Shown here: in pieces, positions 1-7,334 of the stretch
Position numbering within the stretch: the stretch's first letter is position 1
Layout: every line of letters starts with the position of its first letter
Source of the DNA: JAVVXB01 sp036651815
GTDB lineage: Bacteria; Bacillota; Clostridia; Christensenellales; CAG-138
Length of the DNA stretch: 16,121 nt
Reading direction: 5' to 3'
Assembly (NCBI GenBank): GCA_036651815.1
Contig: JAVVXB010000038.1
Coordinates: 1-16,121 of the forward strand
The notes under the pieces: model-generated
Database searches by the model: none
Told to the model about the DNA's origin: nothing
Seen by the model: only the letters and a program-made list of their open reading frames with translations
Translations under genes and position numbers: made by a program

Positions 1-954
1 TCGTTGAAGGACTATACACAAGTCTGCTCGCGGCTGCCGTTCATCGATCCTGAACATATCGACGCTGCGGCGAAGGGTTATATCGACGCTTGCACCGCGG
101 CCCGCGCAGCTCTTGTGCAGATCAAACCATTCGCCGATACCGCATGGTTTATCTGGGGCGAGAACATTCCCTGCGCCGAGGACAAAACTACACTCGAGTT
201 CACCTACGAGAGTTGGGATTATCCGACTTTCAAACCATTCCTCGTACCGTATCTGCTCGAAGACCAGATGAATGTCAAGGGCAATATCATCGTCGTTGCT
301 GGAGGCGGTTACAGCCAGCGCAGCAACACCGGCGAGGGTTACCCGATCGCCGAGGACTTCAATGCGCTGGGCTATAACGCCTATGTGCTCCAGCGTCGCG
401 TCGCGCCGTACTCTGGCAAAGACGTTTGGATGGACATGCAGCGCAGCATCCGCTACATCCGTTATAACGCGGAAGTGATGGGCCTAGGCGGCATGGACAC
501 CATGCTGGCCACGGGATTCTCCGGCGGCGGCGGCACCATCAGCGGCGCGATCGTGAACTGCTACGGCGATATTCAGCCAACCATCTACGATTCGAACTAC
601 GTGCCGGACGCGGTGGACGCGGTCAATTCTGATCTTGACGTAGCGATCATCAACTACGGTCCCGCCTACGACCTCGAGGCCATGCACGACGGCGAGCCGT
701 ACAACGGCTATGTCACTGACAATCCAAACCTGCCGGCCGTCATGATCAACGCGGGCCAGATCGATACCACCGTATCGCCGCTGTACAGCTTAGACCTATT
801 CCGCAGCCTGAATGGCAAAACGCTCGTCGAGCTGCATGTCTTTGCGAACGCAACACATGGATTCGGTGCCGGTCAGGAAGGAAATAACTCGATCTTCTGG
901 ATTCCGATGGCGGACCACTTTGTGGATTTGTTCAAAGAGCTGCGCGCAAAATAA
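1..954 (+). CDS. alpha/beta hydrolase (esterase-like), 5' partial
   Basis: The frame is open to the left edge, so the TTG at position 4 is probably not the true start. Counting from that TTG, 316 residues are visible. A strand followed by an oxyanion-type GGG loop is at residues 94-103 (IIVVAGGGYS). The nucleophile elbow GFSGGG puts Ser173 in the catalytic position. Asp254 (AGQID) and His285 (NATHGFG) complete a plausible triad. The architecture is that of acetylesterase/acetyl-xylan-esterase-like alpha/beta hydrolases, so hydrolysis of an ester on a carbohydrate is inferred. It is a clear paralog of the gene at 2154-3389. Both share the unusual block YDS-Y-PDA-DAVNSDLDVA (residues 195-213), which suggests a common subfamily. 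By alignment with that paralog about 100 N-terminal residues, probably including a lipoprotein signal, lie outside the window. The C terminus (FKELRAK) differs from the paralog. Family call firm; substrate unknown. Confidence 0.85.
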   Translation, partial: SLKDYTQVCSRLPFIDPEHIDAAAKGYIDACTAARAALVQIKPFADTAWFIWGENIPCAEDKTTLEFTYESWDYPTFKPFLVPYLLEDQMNVKGNIIVVAGGGYSQRSNTGEGYPIAEDFNALGYNAYVLQRRVAPYSGKDVWMDMQRSIRYIRYNAEVMGLGGMDTMLATGFSGGGGTISGAIVNCYGDIQPTIYDSNYVPDAVDAVNSDLDVAIINYGPAYDLEAMHDGEPYNGYVTDNPNLPAVMINAGQIDTTVSPLYSLDLFRSLNGKTLVELHVFANATHGFGAGQEGNNSIFWIPMADHFVDLFKELRAK

Positions 955-1017
955 ACCAGCCGAGAGCTCTCTGGTACACACAAGCGCAAAATCTTCAAAA
1001 GAATAGGGAGTAAGACG

Positions 1018-2070
1018 ATGAAGAGATTTTTAACCAGTATCCTTGTGATCATGCTTTGTTTGACAACGTTCGCCGGCTGCAGAGGATCCACTCCGGCGGC
1101 TAAAGCGCCCGCCGTGACGGAAACGCCGGCGCAGGCTCCGGCCGCAACTGAAGCTCTCGCGTCTGAAGCAACGGCGGCGCCAACGGAGACACCCGTGGTT
1201 GAAAGAATCGTGAAAGAGGATTATGTATTCGAAGGCCCCGGAATTGTCACCTTGACGGACTATTCAGAGCCCTACAAGGATGAAGCAATCCAAATGGGCA
1301 CCGTTGAAACGGTTACTTACAACAACGGCACCGAGGAGAAATATTTCAATATCTATTTGCCCTATGGCTATGCGTCTGGCACCGAAAATTACAACGTGCT
1401 GTACCTGATGCATGGCGGAAACGGTCGCCCGGAAGTTTATCTGCAGCCGGGTCATTCCACCGGGCTTCAGAAGTTGGTCGACAACATGATCCAGAACGGC
1501 GACGTCAAGCCTTTTATTCTGGTCGCGCCGACATGGAACTCCACGATCGCGTCAACGGGCCCAACGGCAAATGGCAGCGGCGCTCTGACAAAGCAATTTG
1601 CAGAGGCGGAGTTTGCCCAGTATGTTCTTCCTCTTGTGGACGGCAATTACCGGACCAATGCAACCAGAGACGGGCGCGCGTTCGTCGGTTTCTCCATGGG
1701 CGGCGTGACGACTTGGTATACGTTCCTATACGATCTGGGTTATGTGAAGTATTTCGCTCCTTTCAGCGGCGATTGCTGGATCTACAACGAAACGGAAGGC
1801 GCTGTGCAGGGAACCTTTGTGGCAACGGCTCTTGCGGATGCTGTAACAGCCCAGGGCTTCACGAGCGCGGACTTCTTGATCTACTGTTGCACCGGAACGC
1901 AGGATATCGCGATACCCAATCTGGCACCGCAAATTTATGCCATGCAGGAGAACCCGATGTTTATATTCGGCGAGAACACATTCTTCGGTGCATATCCGGA
2001 TGCAATCCATTCGGAAGTAATCTGCAGGACATACCTTTACAACGCGCTGCCGCATTTCTGGCAGGAATGA
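1018..2070 (+). CDS. CE1-type esterase lipoprotein
   Basis: A 350-residue protein with a lipoprotein signal: a basic start (MKR), a hydrophobic core, and a lipobox ending at Cys21 (TFAGC). Residues 22-62 form a Thr/Ala/Pro/Glu-rich linker. The catalytic domain spans about 70-350 and resembles the carbohydrate esterase family 1 / esterase D fold of feruloyl and acetyl-xylan esterases. It shows VLYLMHGG (128-134), the nucleophile elbow GFSMGG with Ser226, Asp296 in GTQD, and His331 in the C-terminal region. The likely role is removal of feruloyl or acetyl esters from glycans at the outer face of the membrane. The start is supported by AGGGAG seven bases upstream. The spacing of 63 bp after the preceding hydrolase and the shared strand suggest an operon. 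Subfamily and substrate cannot be told from sequence alone. Confidence 0.85.
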   Translation: MKRFLTSILVIMLCLTTFAGCRGSTPAAKAPAVTETPAQAPAATEALASEATAAPTETPVVERIVKEDYVFEGPGIVTLTDYSEPYKDEAIQMGTVETVTYNNGTEEKYFNIYLPYGYASGTENYNVLYLMHGGNGRPEVYLQPGHSTGLQKLVDNMIQNGDVKPFILVAPTWNSTIASTGPTANGSGALTKQFAEAEFAQYVLPLVDGNYRTNATRDGRAFVGFSMGGVTTWYTFLYDLGYVKYFAPFSGDCWIYNETEGAVQGTFVATALADAVTAQGFTSADFLIYCCTGTQDIAIPNLAPQIYAMQENPMFIFGENTFFGAYPDAIHSEVICRTYLYNALPHFWQE

Positions 2071-2078
2071 CAGCGTGA

Positions 2079-2120
2079 TGACCGGCGCTCTGACATGGGT
2101 TCGTGCCGGAGCACCGGTCA
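2079..2120 (+). promoter_or_regulatory. intergenic stem-loop between esterase genes
   Basis: Two 12-base arms, TGACCGGCGCTC (2079-2090) and GAGCACCGGTCA (2109-2120), pair with a single C-A mismatch around an 18-base loop. No T-run follows, so it is not a standard intrinsic terminator. It sits between the stop of the CE1 esterase and the ribosome binding site of the next lipoprotein. An mRNA processing or stability element inside an operon is possible. The role is inferred. Confidence 0.5.
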
Positions 2121-2142
2121 AGAACGTTTCGTATACGATGGC

Positions 2143-2149
2143 AAGGAGG
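2143..2149 (+). promoter_or_regulatory. ribosome binding site fixing the start at 2154
   Basis: AAGGAGG lies four bases before the ATG at 2154. It selects that ATG over the in-frame ATG at 2103, whose extra 17 residues (MPEHRSRTFR...) would disrupt the lipoprotein signal. Confidence 0.8.
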
Positions 2150-2153
2150 AAAT

Positions 2154-3389
2154 ATGAGAAGCAAAAGAACGATCGTGTTTATGATTTCGGCTCTGCTCTG
2201 CGCCGCCATGTTATTTGGCTGCGCGTCTCCGGCGCCTGCAAGCGCAACACCCGAAGCGACCGTGGCGACGACAGAAGCCCCATTACTGACGAAAGCACCG
2301 ACAAAAGCTGAATCCACGATCGTCGAGATCCCTGTTACGGGGCAGGTGTATGACCTGTTCGATTATCTTTGGAATCTGCCGGCAAACGCTTCGGATGAAG
2401 AATTTGCAAAGTATGCGGTAAGGGACTTTAAGTTCGTACAGTCTATTGAGCCAATCGTATCAGAGGAGTCCTATATTAACTTATACGGAGCTTCTGTTCG
2501 ACTGAAGCAGAAAAAAGACGGAGCAAAAGAGGGATTCATCGAAGCGCTGGGTGCGCTAGCGTTGAAGCAGTCCGTCGCGGATGGTGTTTACTTCCTCTGG
2601 GACGCCGAAAACATGCCGCTATTGAACGGTGAACAGTTTAGCGAAGAAGAACTCGATAAAGGACCGCTTGATTCCTACGGGTTCGTCCCGCTCTTGGTGA
2701 AGTGTCTGCTGGCTAATCCAACGACGGCGAAAGGCAACATCATCCTCTGCTCTGGCGGCGGTATGACAAACCGCAGCAACGACGGCGAAGCGTATCCTGC
2801 GATCAGCGTATTTAACAATCTTGGGTACAACGTTTTTGTTTTGCAAAGAAGAATTCGCCCTTACTCCGACGAGGATATCTTCATGGATCAGCAGCGCGCG
2901 ATCCGCATTGTTCGTTACTACGCCGAACAGGAAGGTTGGGGCGGTCAAGACATGATCGCAGCCTGCGGCTGGTCCGGCGGCGCCGCAACGGTCATAGGCG
3001 CGGTAAACAACCTCTTTGGCGATCGCAACCCAACCTATTATGATTCGAGTTATATTCCGGATGCAATTGACGCGGTCAACAGCGATCTGGACGTTGCTCT
3101 GCCGATTTACGGTGGCGCTCTTGATGATAAAGGAGAGAATACTAATCTTCCGGCGTTCTATACTTGCGTTGGATCGGAAGATAATGTTGTCGGACCAGAG
3201 GGAACGACACTTCTTTACGAGGTAGCGATTGCTCGAGGTGTCGATGCAGCAATGAATATCTTCGAAGGCGCCGGACACGGCTTTGGCGTCGGACAGGAAG
3301 GTGCGATTAAAAGCACACCCGAGTGTGCGACATGGCCGGGTATTGCGGACGCGTTCATGCAGGCGCATCTTGGGTATTCCAAGAAATAA
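2154..3389 (+). CDS. alpha/beta hydrolase lipoprotein, paralog of first gene
   Basis: A 411-residue protein from the ATG at 2154. Residues 1-23 are a lipoprotein signal with Cys23 in MLFGC, followed by an Ala/Pro/Thr linker to about residue 60. A helical N-terminal part (about 65-190) precedes the alpha/beta hydrolase core. The core has IILCSGGG (196-203), the nucleophile elbow GWSGG with Ser274, Asp343 (GSEDNVV) and His375 (GAGHGFG). The block YDSSYIPDAIDAVNSDLDVA (296-315) is nearly the same as in the gene at the left edge. An esterase acting at the cell surface is inferred. The spacing to the next start is only 28 bp. The last 31 bp of its 3' coding region are repeated exactly at 5186-5216, in the remnant of a further copy. 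An upstream in-frame ATG exists at 2103 but lacks a ribosome binding site and signal logic. Confidence 0.85.
   Translation: MRSKRTIVFMISALLCAAMLFGCASPAPASATPEATVATTEAPLLTKAPTKAESTIVEIPVTGQVYDLFDYLWNLPANASDEEFAKYAVRDFKFVQSIEPIVSEESYINLYGASVRLKQKKDGAKEGFIEALGALALKQSVADGVYFLWDAENMPLLNGEQFSEEELDKGPLDSYGFVPLLVKCLLANPTTAKGNIILCSGGGMTNRSNDGEAYPAISVFNNLGYNVFVLQRRIRPYSDEDIFMDQQRAIRIVRYYAEQEGWGGQDMIAACGWSGGAATVIGAVNNLFGDRNPTYYDSSYIPDAIDAVNSDLDVALPIYGGALDDKGENTNLPAFYTCVGSEDNVVGPEGTTLLYEVAIARGVDAAMNIFEGAGHGFGVGQEGAIKSTPECATWPGIADAFMQAHLGYSKK
3349..3379 (+). repeat. 31-bp direct repeat, copy 1 (in hydrolase 3' end)
   Basis: Encodes the AFMQAHLGYS region of the intact hydrolase and matches 5186-5216 base for base over 31 positions. 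The bases on either side differ. Confidence 0.9.
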
Positions 3390-3417
3390 ACAGACCGGAA
3401 GAAGTGTAGTATCGGAT

Positions 3418-5094
3418 ATGAAAAAACTGGTTTCGATGTTTTTAGCCGCGGCAACGAGCATTATGCTCGTTGCCTGCGGCGGGGTCAAACCGCAATCGAC
3501 ATTGATCTCGAGGTCAGAGTCAACTGTGGTTGTTGAGACGACTTCCGCGCCGGAGACGACTACGGAAATGGCGGAATCCATAGAAACATCAGCGGCGGCG
3601 ACTAACGCAAGCGCAGCGTTGGAAATCACAAATATGCCTTTTTCCTACCCTGATAAAACCAGGATCATCATTACGACCGATGGAGAATGCGACGACTTCA
3701 ATTCGTTGCATCATATTTTGCTGTATGCAAATGATTTTGATTTTGCAGGGATCATCTACTCTGCTTCAACGTATCATTTTCAGGGCGACGGTGTACATAC
3801 GCTTGGTGAAGTCACAAAAAATTGTATCTGCGCCGGTGAAAATGCTGCCCAACTAACCGAATATCGGCCACAGGAAATGGGATGGATCGAAAAAACGATT
3901 CAGGACGAATATAGCGTTGATCATCAACATCTTGTAGAAAACGATCCCTCATACCCGACACCGGAACAACTTCTTACTGTTGTAAAAGTCGGAAATGTCG
4001 CGTTTGAAGGCGATGTAAGAGAGGCGACCGAGGGTTCAGACTGGATTGCCAGTCGCATTTTGGATGATGATCAGCGTCCGTTGTATATCGCATCTTGGGG
4101 TGGATTTAATACGGTTGCCCGGGCTCTGCTGACCATACACGAGATTTATGGCGAAACCGCTGATTGGGATGCGATATACGAGAAAGTGATTCACAAGGTA
4201 GTGATCCAGGGCGCCGGACAGGATACGACTTACAAAAATTTTATAGCGGAACTGTACCCGGATTTAAAAATGATCAACGGCGTTGCAAATGGGTATGGTT
4301 ATCAAATTGCCAAACAACCAACGGCTAACGTTTTAAAATATTTCCAGAGTGCATGGTTAAAGGAGAATATTAAATTCAATCATGGAAAGTTGATGGAAGA
4401 GTATCATCTGATCGGCGATGGCGCCTATTATTACGGAGAACCGGATCTGTTTCAATTTGGACAAAGAACGACTTTTGGATTTAATGAAGACACACAGGTG
4501 CAGCGCGAACAATATGATTGGCTGGGTGAGGGTGATAGTATGTCCTGGTTGATCCATATTCCGGTTGGACTTCGCGGCATGGAAAACGGAAATCTTGGCA
4601 CTTGGTGCGGTAGAATATCCGTTAACGGTAAGGCATTAAGTTCCAGCGGGAGTTATGAAGAATATAATTTCTATACAGGCAAAATGGACAGGGCGTTCAG
4701 TTCGACACGTTGGTTGCAAGCGCTTTCCGAAGATTGGGCGGCTCGTTGCGACTGGACGGTATCATCTTACGATGAATGCAATCATCCGCCTGTCGTTAAC
4801 GCAAAGACGCTTGATATTTCAGGCGCAGCGGGAGAGACGGTTTCTCTGACCGCATTAGCGGAGGATCCGGATGGAGATTTACTGAAAACATCGTGGTGGC
4901 TATATCGCGAAGTAAGCGAATACAACGGCATCGAAACGGAACTGTCCGTTGCAGAAATCGATGCATTGACGGCAAGTTTTATAATACCCAAGGATGCAGT
5001 AACCGGCGATTACTTTAATATCATTTTTGAAGTGAAAGACGATGCATCCGCGCCTATGACGCGTTATGCGCAGATCATTGTTACGGTGAAATGA
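3418..5094 (+). CDS. DUF1593/Sde182-type nucleoside-hydrolase-like lipoprotein
   Basis: A 558-residue lipoprotein starting at MKKLVSMFLA. The lipobox is MLVAC with Cys20, and a Ser/Thr/Glu-rich linker runs to about residue 70. From residue 80 the sequence matches the DUF1593 / Sde182 nucleoside-hydrolase-like domain. It has TRIIITTDGECDDFNS with Asp88, Asp92 and Asp93 in the metal-binding position, then LLYANDFDFAGII, and RPLYIASWGG further on. Residues 456-558 form a beta-rich C-terminal domain typical of Sde182-like proteins (HPPVVNA, ALAEDPDGD, IIFEVKDD). Members are often annotated as cellulose-binding proteins, but their substrate is poorly known; N- or O-glycosidic bond cleavage is an inference from the fold. 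The ribosome binding site is weak (GGAAGAAG about 13 bases upstream). The start rests on the lipoprotein signal, because 45 more in-frame codons upstream would bury it. It is 28 bp after the hydrolase gene. Confidence 0.85.
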   Translation: MKKLVSMFLAAATSIMLVACGGVKPQSTLISRSESTVVVETTSAPETTTEMAESIETSAAATNASAALEITNMPFSYPDKTRIIITTDGECDDFNSLHHILLYANDFDFAGIIYSASTYHFQGDGVHTLGEVTKNCICAGENAAQLTEYRPQEMGWIEKTIQDEYSVDHQHLVENDPSYPTPEQLLTVVKVGNVAFEGDVREATEGSDWIASRILDDDQRPLYIASWGGFNTVARALLTIHEIYGETADWDAIYEKVIHKVVIQGAGQDTTYKNFIAELYPDLKMINGVANGYGYQIAKQPTANVLKYFQSAWLKENIKFNHGKLMEEYHLIGDGAYYYGEPDLFQFGQRTTFGFNEDTQVQREQYDWLGEGDSMSWLIHIPVGLRGMENGNLGTWCGRISVNGKALSSSGSYEEYNFYTGKMDRAFSSTRWLQALSEDWAARCDWTVSSYDECNHPPVVNAKTLDISGAAGETVSLTALAEDPDGDLLKTSWWLYREVSEYNGIETELSVAEIDALTASFIIPKDAVTGDYFNIIFEVKDDASAPMTRYAQIIVTVK

Positions 5095-5096
5095 CC

Positions 5097-5226
5097 AACA
5101 TTCGAGGCGCTGGATATGGTTTAGAAGCCAAACGAGCGCCCGTAGCAGGACAATGTCAGGCATGGATGCAGAATTATGAAACAGAACGCGTTCATGCAGG
5201 CGCATCTTGGGTATTCGAGTAAGTAG
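5097..5226 (+). pseudogene. decayed 3' end of a third hydrolase copy
   Basis: The stretch aligns with the 3' end of the hydrolase gene at 2154-3389. TTCGA at 5101 matches TTCGAA at 3261, and the GAGHGFG codons become GAGYGLE. A C-x-x-W pattern is kept, and the final part ends in codons for NAFMQAHLGYSSK then TAG. The distance from TTCGA to the 31-bp repeat is 85 bp here and 88 bp in the intact gene. The two ends of the remnant are in different frames and the catalytic His position reads Tyr, so it cannot encode a working enzyme. It probably records a former third tandem copy removed by deletion. It lies between the DUF1593 gene and the nucleoside hydrolase gene. Confidence 0.75.
5186..5216 (+). 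repeat. 31-bp direct repeat, copy 2 (in remnant)
   Basis: Identical over 31 bases to 3349-3379. The flanks diverge, although the codons after it still encode a related end (SSK-stop here, SKK-stop in the intact gene). Confidence 0.9.
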
Positions 5227-5249
5227 CAGAGTGCTGCCTTTGATTATCT

Positions 5250-5279
5250 GCGGGCGGCGACGATAACTCCGCCGCCTGC
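5250..5279 (+). promoter_or_regulatory. GC-rich stem-loop between the two gene blocks
   Basis: GCGGGCGGCG (5250-5259) pairs with CGCCGCCTGC (5270-5279) over ten positions, one of them a G-U pair, around a ten-base loop. The T-run of a classic intrinsic terminator is missing on both strands. Its place after the surface-enzyme block suggests a partial terminator or mRNA end-protecting structure. Confidence 0.55.
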
Positions 5280-5294
5280 GCATTATAACAAGCT

Positions 5295-5325
5295 GGTAGC
5301 GCAAATTGATTTGCAGTATGCTACC
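5295..5325 (+). promoter_or_regulatory. stem-loop next to the ribosome binding site at 5331
   Basis: GGTAGC plus GCAAAT (5295-5306) pairs with ATTTGC (5309-5314) and GCTACC (5320-5325), leaving a five-base bulge AGTAT. It ends five bases before AAGGAG of the nucleoside hydrolase gene, so it could affect translation start. A regulatory role is inferred from position only. Confidence 0.5.
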
Positions 5326-5330
5326 CACAA

Positions 5331-5336
5331 AAGGAG
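5331..5336 (+). promoter_or_regulatory. ribosome binding site fixing the start at 5344
   Basis: AAGGAG lies seven bases before the ATG at 5344. This favours that start over the in-frame ATG at 5311, which lies inside the upstream stem-loop. Confidence 0.8.
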
Positions 5337-5343
5337 TCCAAAA

Positions 5344-6309
5344 ATGCTGAAACAAGCTCCATATTCCATTCACTCATCCAAACAGATCCGGCTGATCATC
5401 GACACGGACGCCGGCTGCGAAGCGGACGACCAGTTCGCTATCGCGCAGGCGCTGATGACGCCGAAATTTGATGTGCGCGGCATTTGTGCCGAGCACTTCA
5501 CCGAACGCTTTGACGCGAATTCTGGACAGTTGAGCTATGTCGAAATAGAAAACGTAGTCACGCATATGGTGCTAAGCGGCAGCGTGCCCATTTGTCACGG
5601 TAGCGCGCGTATGACAACCGAAGGCGGTTTTGAAACGAGCGAAGCGTCCGAATTAATCGTGCGGGAAGCGCTGCGGGACGATCCGCGCCCGCTGTATATC
5701 GTGCTGCTTGGCGCGGTCACCAATGTTGCCGCTGCGTTTTTAACGAACCCGGACGTGCAGGACCGAGTTTTGCTTGTTGGCGGTATGTACCCGAACAACA
5801 GCTGGAACTTCAATACCTGCAACGATCATTTTGCCTACAATGTGCTGTTGAACAGCCGAGCGGAATGGTGGACGCTTGATCTCTCGATGGGGGTGGGTAT
5901 GCAGGCAAGCTTGATGCAGCTCTATCGGGATGTTTATCCTTGCAGCGCAATCGGAAAATATCTATACGAACGCACGCTCTATGCCGTTTCCACGCTGACG
6001 GATCGCATTGCGGAAGATCGCACCGCTAAGCGGATGGGTTTCGAAGTCAGCGACGCCGCGTTTGCCGCGTTTATGCCGACCGGTGAAAACTGGGCGTTCT
6101 GGGATTGCGCAGTTGTCGGTCTCGCGATGTACGATCACATGGAATCGTATTCGATAAAGCCGGCTCCGTTGCTACTGGACGAGACCGGCCGAACGCAATT
6201 CCGGACGGAGCATCCGCATTTGCTTCGCTGTTATCATGCGGTGGACTCCGCGATGCTCATGAATGATTTCTACGCGAAATTGAACTACTATTTCGGCGCA
6301 AAGCAATAA
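5344..6309 (+). CDS. IUNH-family nucleoside hydrolase
   Basis: A 321-residue cytoplasmic protein without signal peptide, about the normal length of inosine/uridine-preferring nucleoside hydrolases. The N-terminal motif LIIDTDAGCEADDQFAIA (17-34) carries the Asp cluster (Asp20, Asp22, Asp28, Asp29) that binds calcium in this family. LYIVLLGAVTNVAAAF (117-132) and LLVGGMYP (143-150) are family core strands. NDHFAYNVLL (160-169) is in the place of the family's NxEFN motif, and Asp254 (FWDCA) is in the place of the C-terminal metal-binding Asp. The family cleaves the N-glycosidic bond of ribonucleosides. In this setting, among rhamnosidase, glucosidase and esterase genes, a different glycoside could be the substrate. 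It is the first gene of a tightly packed block (53 bp to the next gene). Confidence 0.87.
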   Translation: MLKQAPYSIHSSKQIRLIIDTDAGCEADDQFAIAQALMTPKFDVRGICAEHFTERFDANSGQLSYVEIENVVTHMVLSGSVPICHGSARMTTEGGFETSEASELIVREALRDDPRPLYIVLLGAVTNVAAAFLTNPDVQDRVLLVGGMYPNNSWNFNTCNDHFAYNVLLNSRAEWWTLDLSMGVGMQASLMQLYRDVYPCSAIGKYLYERTLYAVSTLTDRIAEDRTAKRMGFEVSDAAFAAFMPTGENWAFWDCAVVGLAMYDHMESYSIKPAPLLLDETGRTQFRTEHPHLLRCYHAVDSAMLMNDFYAKLNYYFGAKQ

Positions 6310-6362
6310 CCCGAACGCTGGCTGTCGATCGAACGCATGCATCATAAGGAAAGGACTCAGTC

Positions 6363-7307
6363 ATGAAAATTCAAAGGATTCAGCTTTATGAGGGAAGACC
6401 CGATGTCACGTTGACCACATATATTCTGGGGAATTCCAAGGAGATGCTCAACGGGCAGAAACGGCCGGGTATCGTCATTTGTCCCGGTGGCGGATATTTA
6501 AATTGCTCTGACCGGGAAGGGGAACCGATTGCGCTTCGGTTTGCCGCGATGGGGTATCATGCGTTTGTTCTTCGGTATTCTACATTTACGAATAATACGT
6601 CCGGTTTCGTACCGATGGATGCCGACATCAAAGTCAACCACAACAGTATTCATCCCGCTCCGGTTCGGGATCTTGGGAAGGCGTTTCTGACGATTCGGGC
6701 GCATGCCGACGAATGGTTGGTGAACACGGAAAAGCTTTGCATCTGCGGTTTTTCGGCAGGCGCGCATAATTGCGCCATGTATTCCGTATATTGGAATCAA
6801 AGCGTCCTTTCCGAATTTTTTCACGAATCACAGGAAGCGTTCCGTCCTGCGGCGGCGATTCTCGCATACGGGTTGACTGACTACATTCTGCAATCCGGCT
6901 TGCGCATGATCGATCCGTTTGCCAAAACGCTTCAATCTGTTTCCGCGTTTGCGCTATTCGGCGATGTTTCGCCCGCGCTGGAATTGTTGAAGGAAGTCAG
7001 CCCGGTTCTACACGTCTCCGAACACACGCCGCCGACGTTTCTCTGGGCGACGAGCGAAGACACGCTGGTTAGCGTGCAGCACACGACGCGCATGGCAAAC
7101 GCATTGGCTTCAGCAGGCGTCCCGTTTGAAGTGCACGTGTTTGAGAAGGGGCCGCACGGTTTGTGCCTTGCGGATCAAGCGAGCGCGAGCAGCCGAATGG
7201 AGATCGACACCGATGCGGCAAAATGGGTCTCCCTGGCAGAATCCTGGCTGGAGAAACGTTTCGCTTTGCCGCTGAGGGAGCGTCCGTTCTGGATGGATGA
7301 ACTGTAA
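6363..7307 (+). CDS. alpha/beta hydrolase, acetylesterase-like (COG0657 type)
   Basis: A 314-residue protein without signal peptide. It has PGIVICPGGGY (35-45), the oxyanion-hole segment of the acetylesterase/lipase group, and SDREGEPIALRFAAMGYHAFVLRY (49-72). The nucleophile elbow GFSAG places Ser131, and the triad is completed by Asp233 (ATSEDTLV) and His265 (EKGPHGL). This pattern matches intracellular esterases that remove acetyl groups from imported sugars or glycosides, such as acetyl-xylan-esterase-like proteins. An upstream AAAGGA lies eight bases before the ATG. It is 27 bp upstream of the rhamnosidase gene, so co-expression is likely. It is only distantly like the hydrolases in the first block: its motif layout is different and it is not one of the tandem copies. 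Confidence 0.85.
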   Translation: MKIQRIQLYEGRPDVTLTTYILGNSKEMLNGQKRPGIVICPGGGYLNCSDREGEPIALRFAAMGYHAFVLRYSTFTNNTSGFVPMDADIKVNHNSIHPAPVRDLGKAFLTIRAHADEWLVNTEKLCICGFSAGAHNCAMYSVYWNQSVLSEFFHESQEAFRPAAAILAYGLTDYILQSGLRMIDPFAKTLQSVSAFALFGDVSPALELLKEVSPVLHVSEHTPPTFLWATSEDTLVSVQHTTRMANALASAGVPFEVHVFEKGPHGLCLADQASASSRMEIDTDAAKWVSLAESWLEKRFALPLRERPFWMDEL

Positions 7308-7334
7308 ACAAGCCGACGGGAGGCGTTCGTCTTA

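Noticed and set aside
2103..2153. Earlier in-frame start for the second hydrolase
   Set aside because: No ribosome binding site before it, and it would place 17 charged residues ahead of a clean lipoprotein signal. The ATG at 2154 has AAGGAGG.
3283..3417. 45-codon extension at the start of the DUF1593 gene, overlapping the hydrolase
   Set aside because: It is the out-of-frame shadow of the upstream gene's 3' end; the lipoprotein signal begins at 3418.
2619..3629. Long open frame of 336 codons on the minus strand
   Set aside because: It lies opposite two well-supported genes and resembles no family; codon structure of the plus-strand genes explains its openness.
5281..5290. TATAAC at 5284 as a -10 promoter element for the second block
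   Set aside because: No -35-like hexamer at a workable distance; the position expected for it lies in the GC-rich stem-loop.
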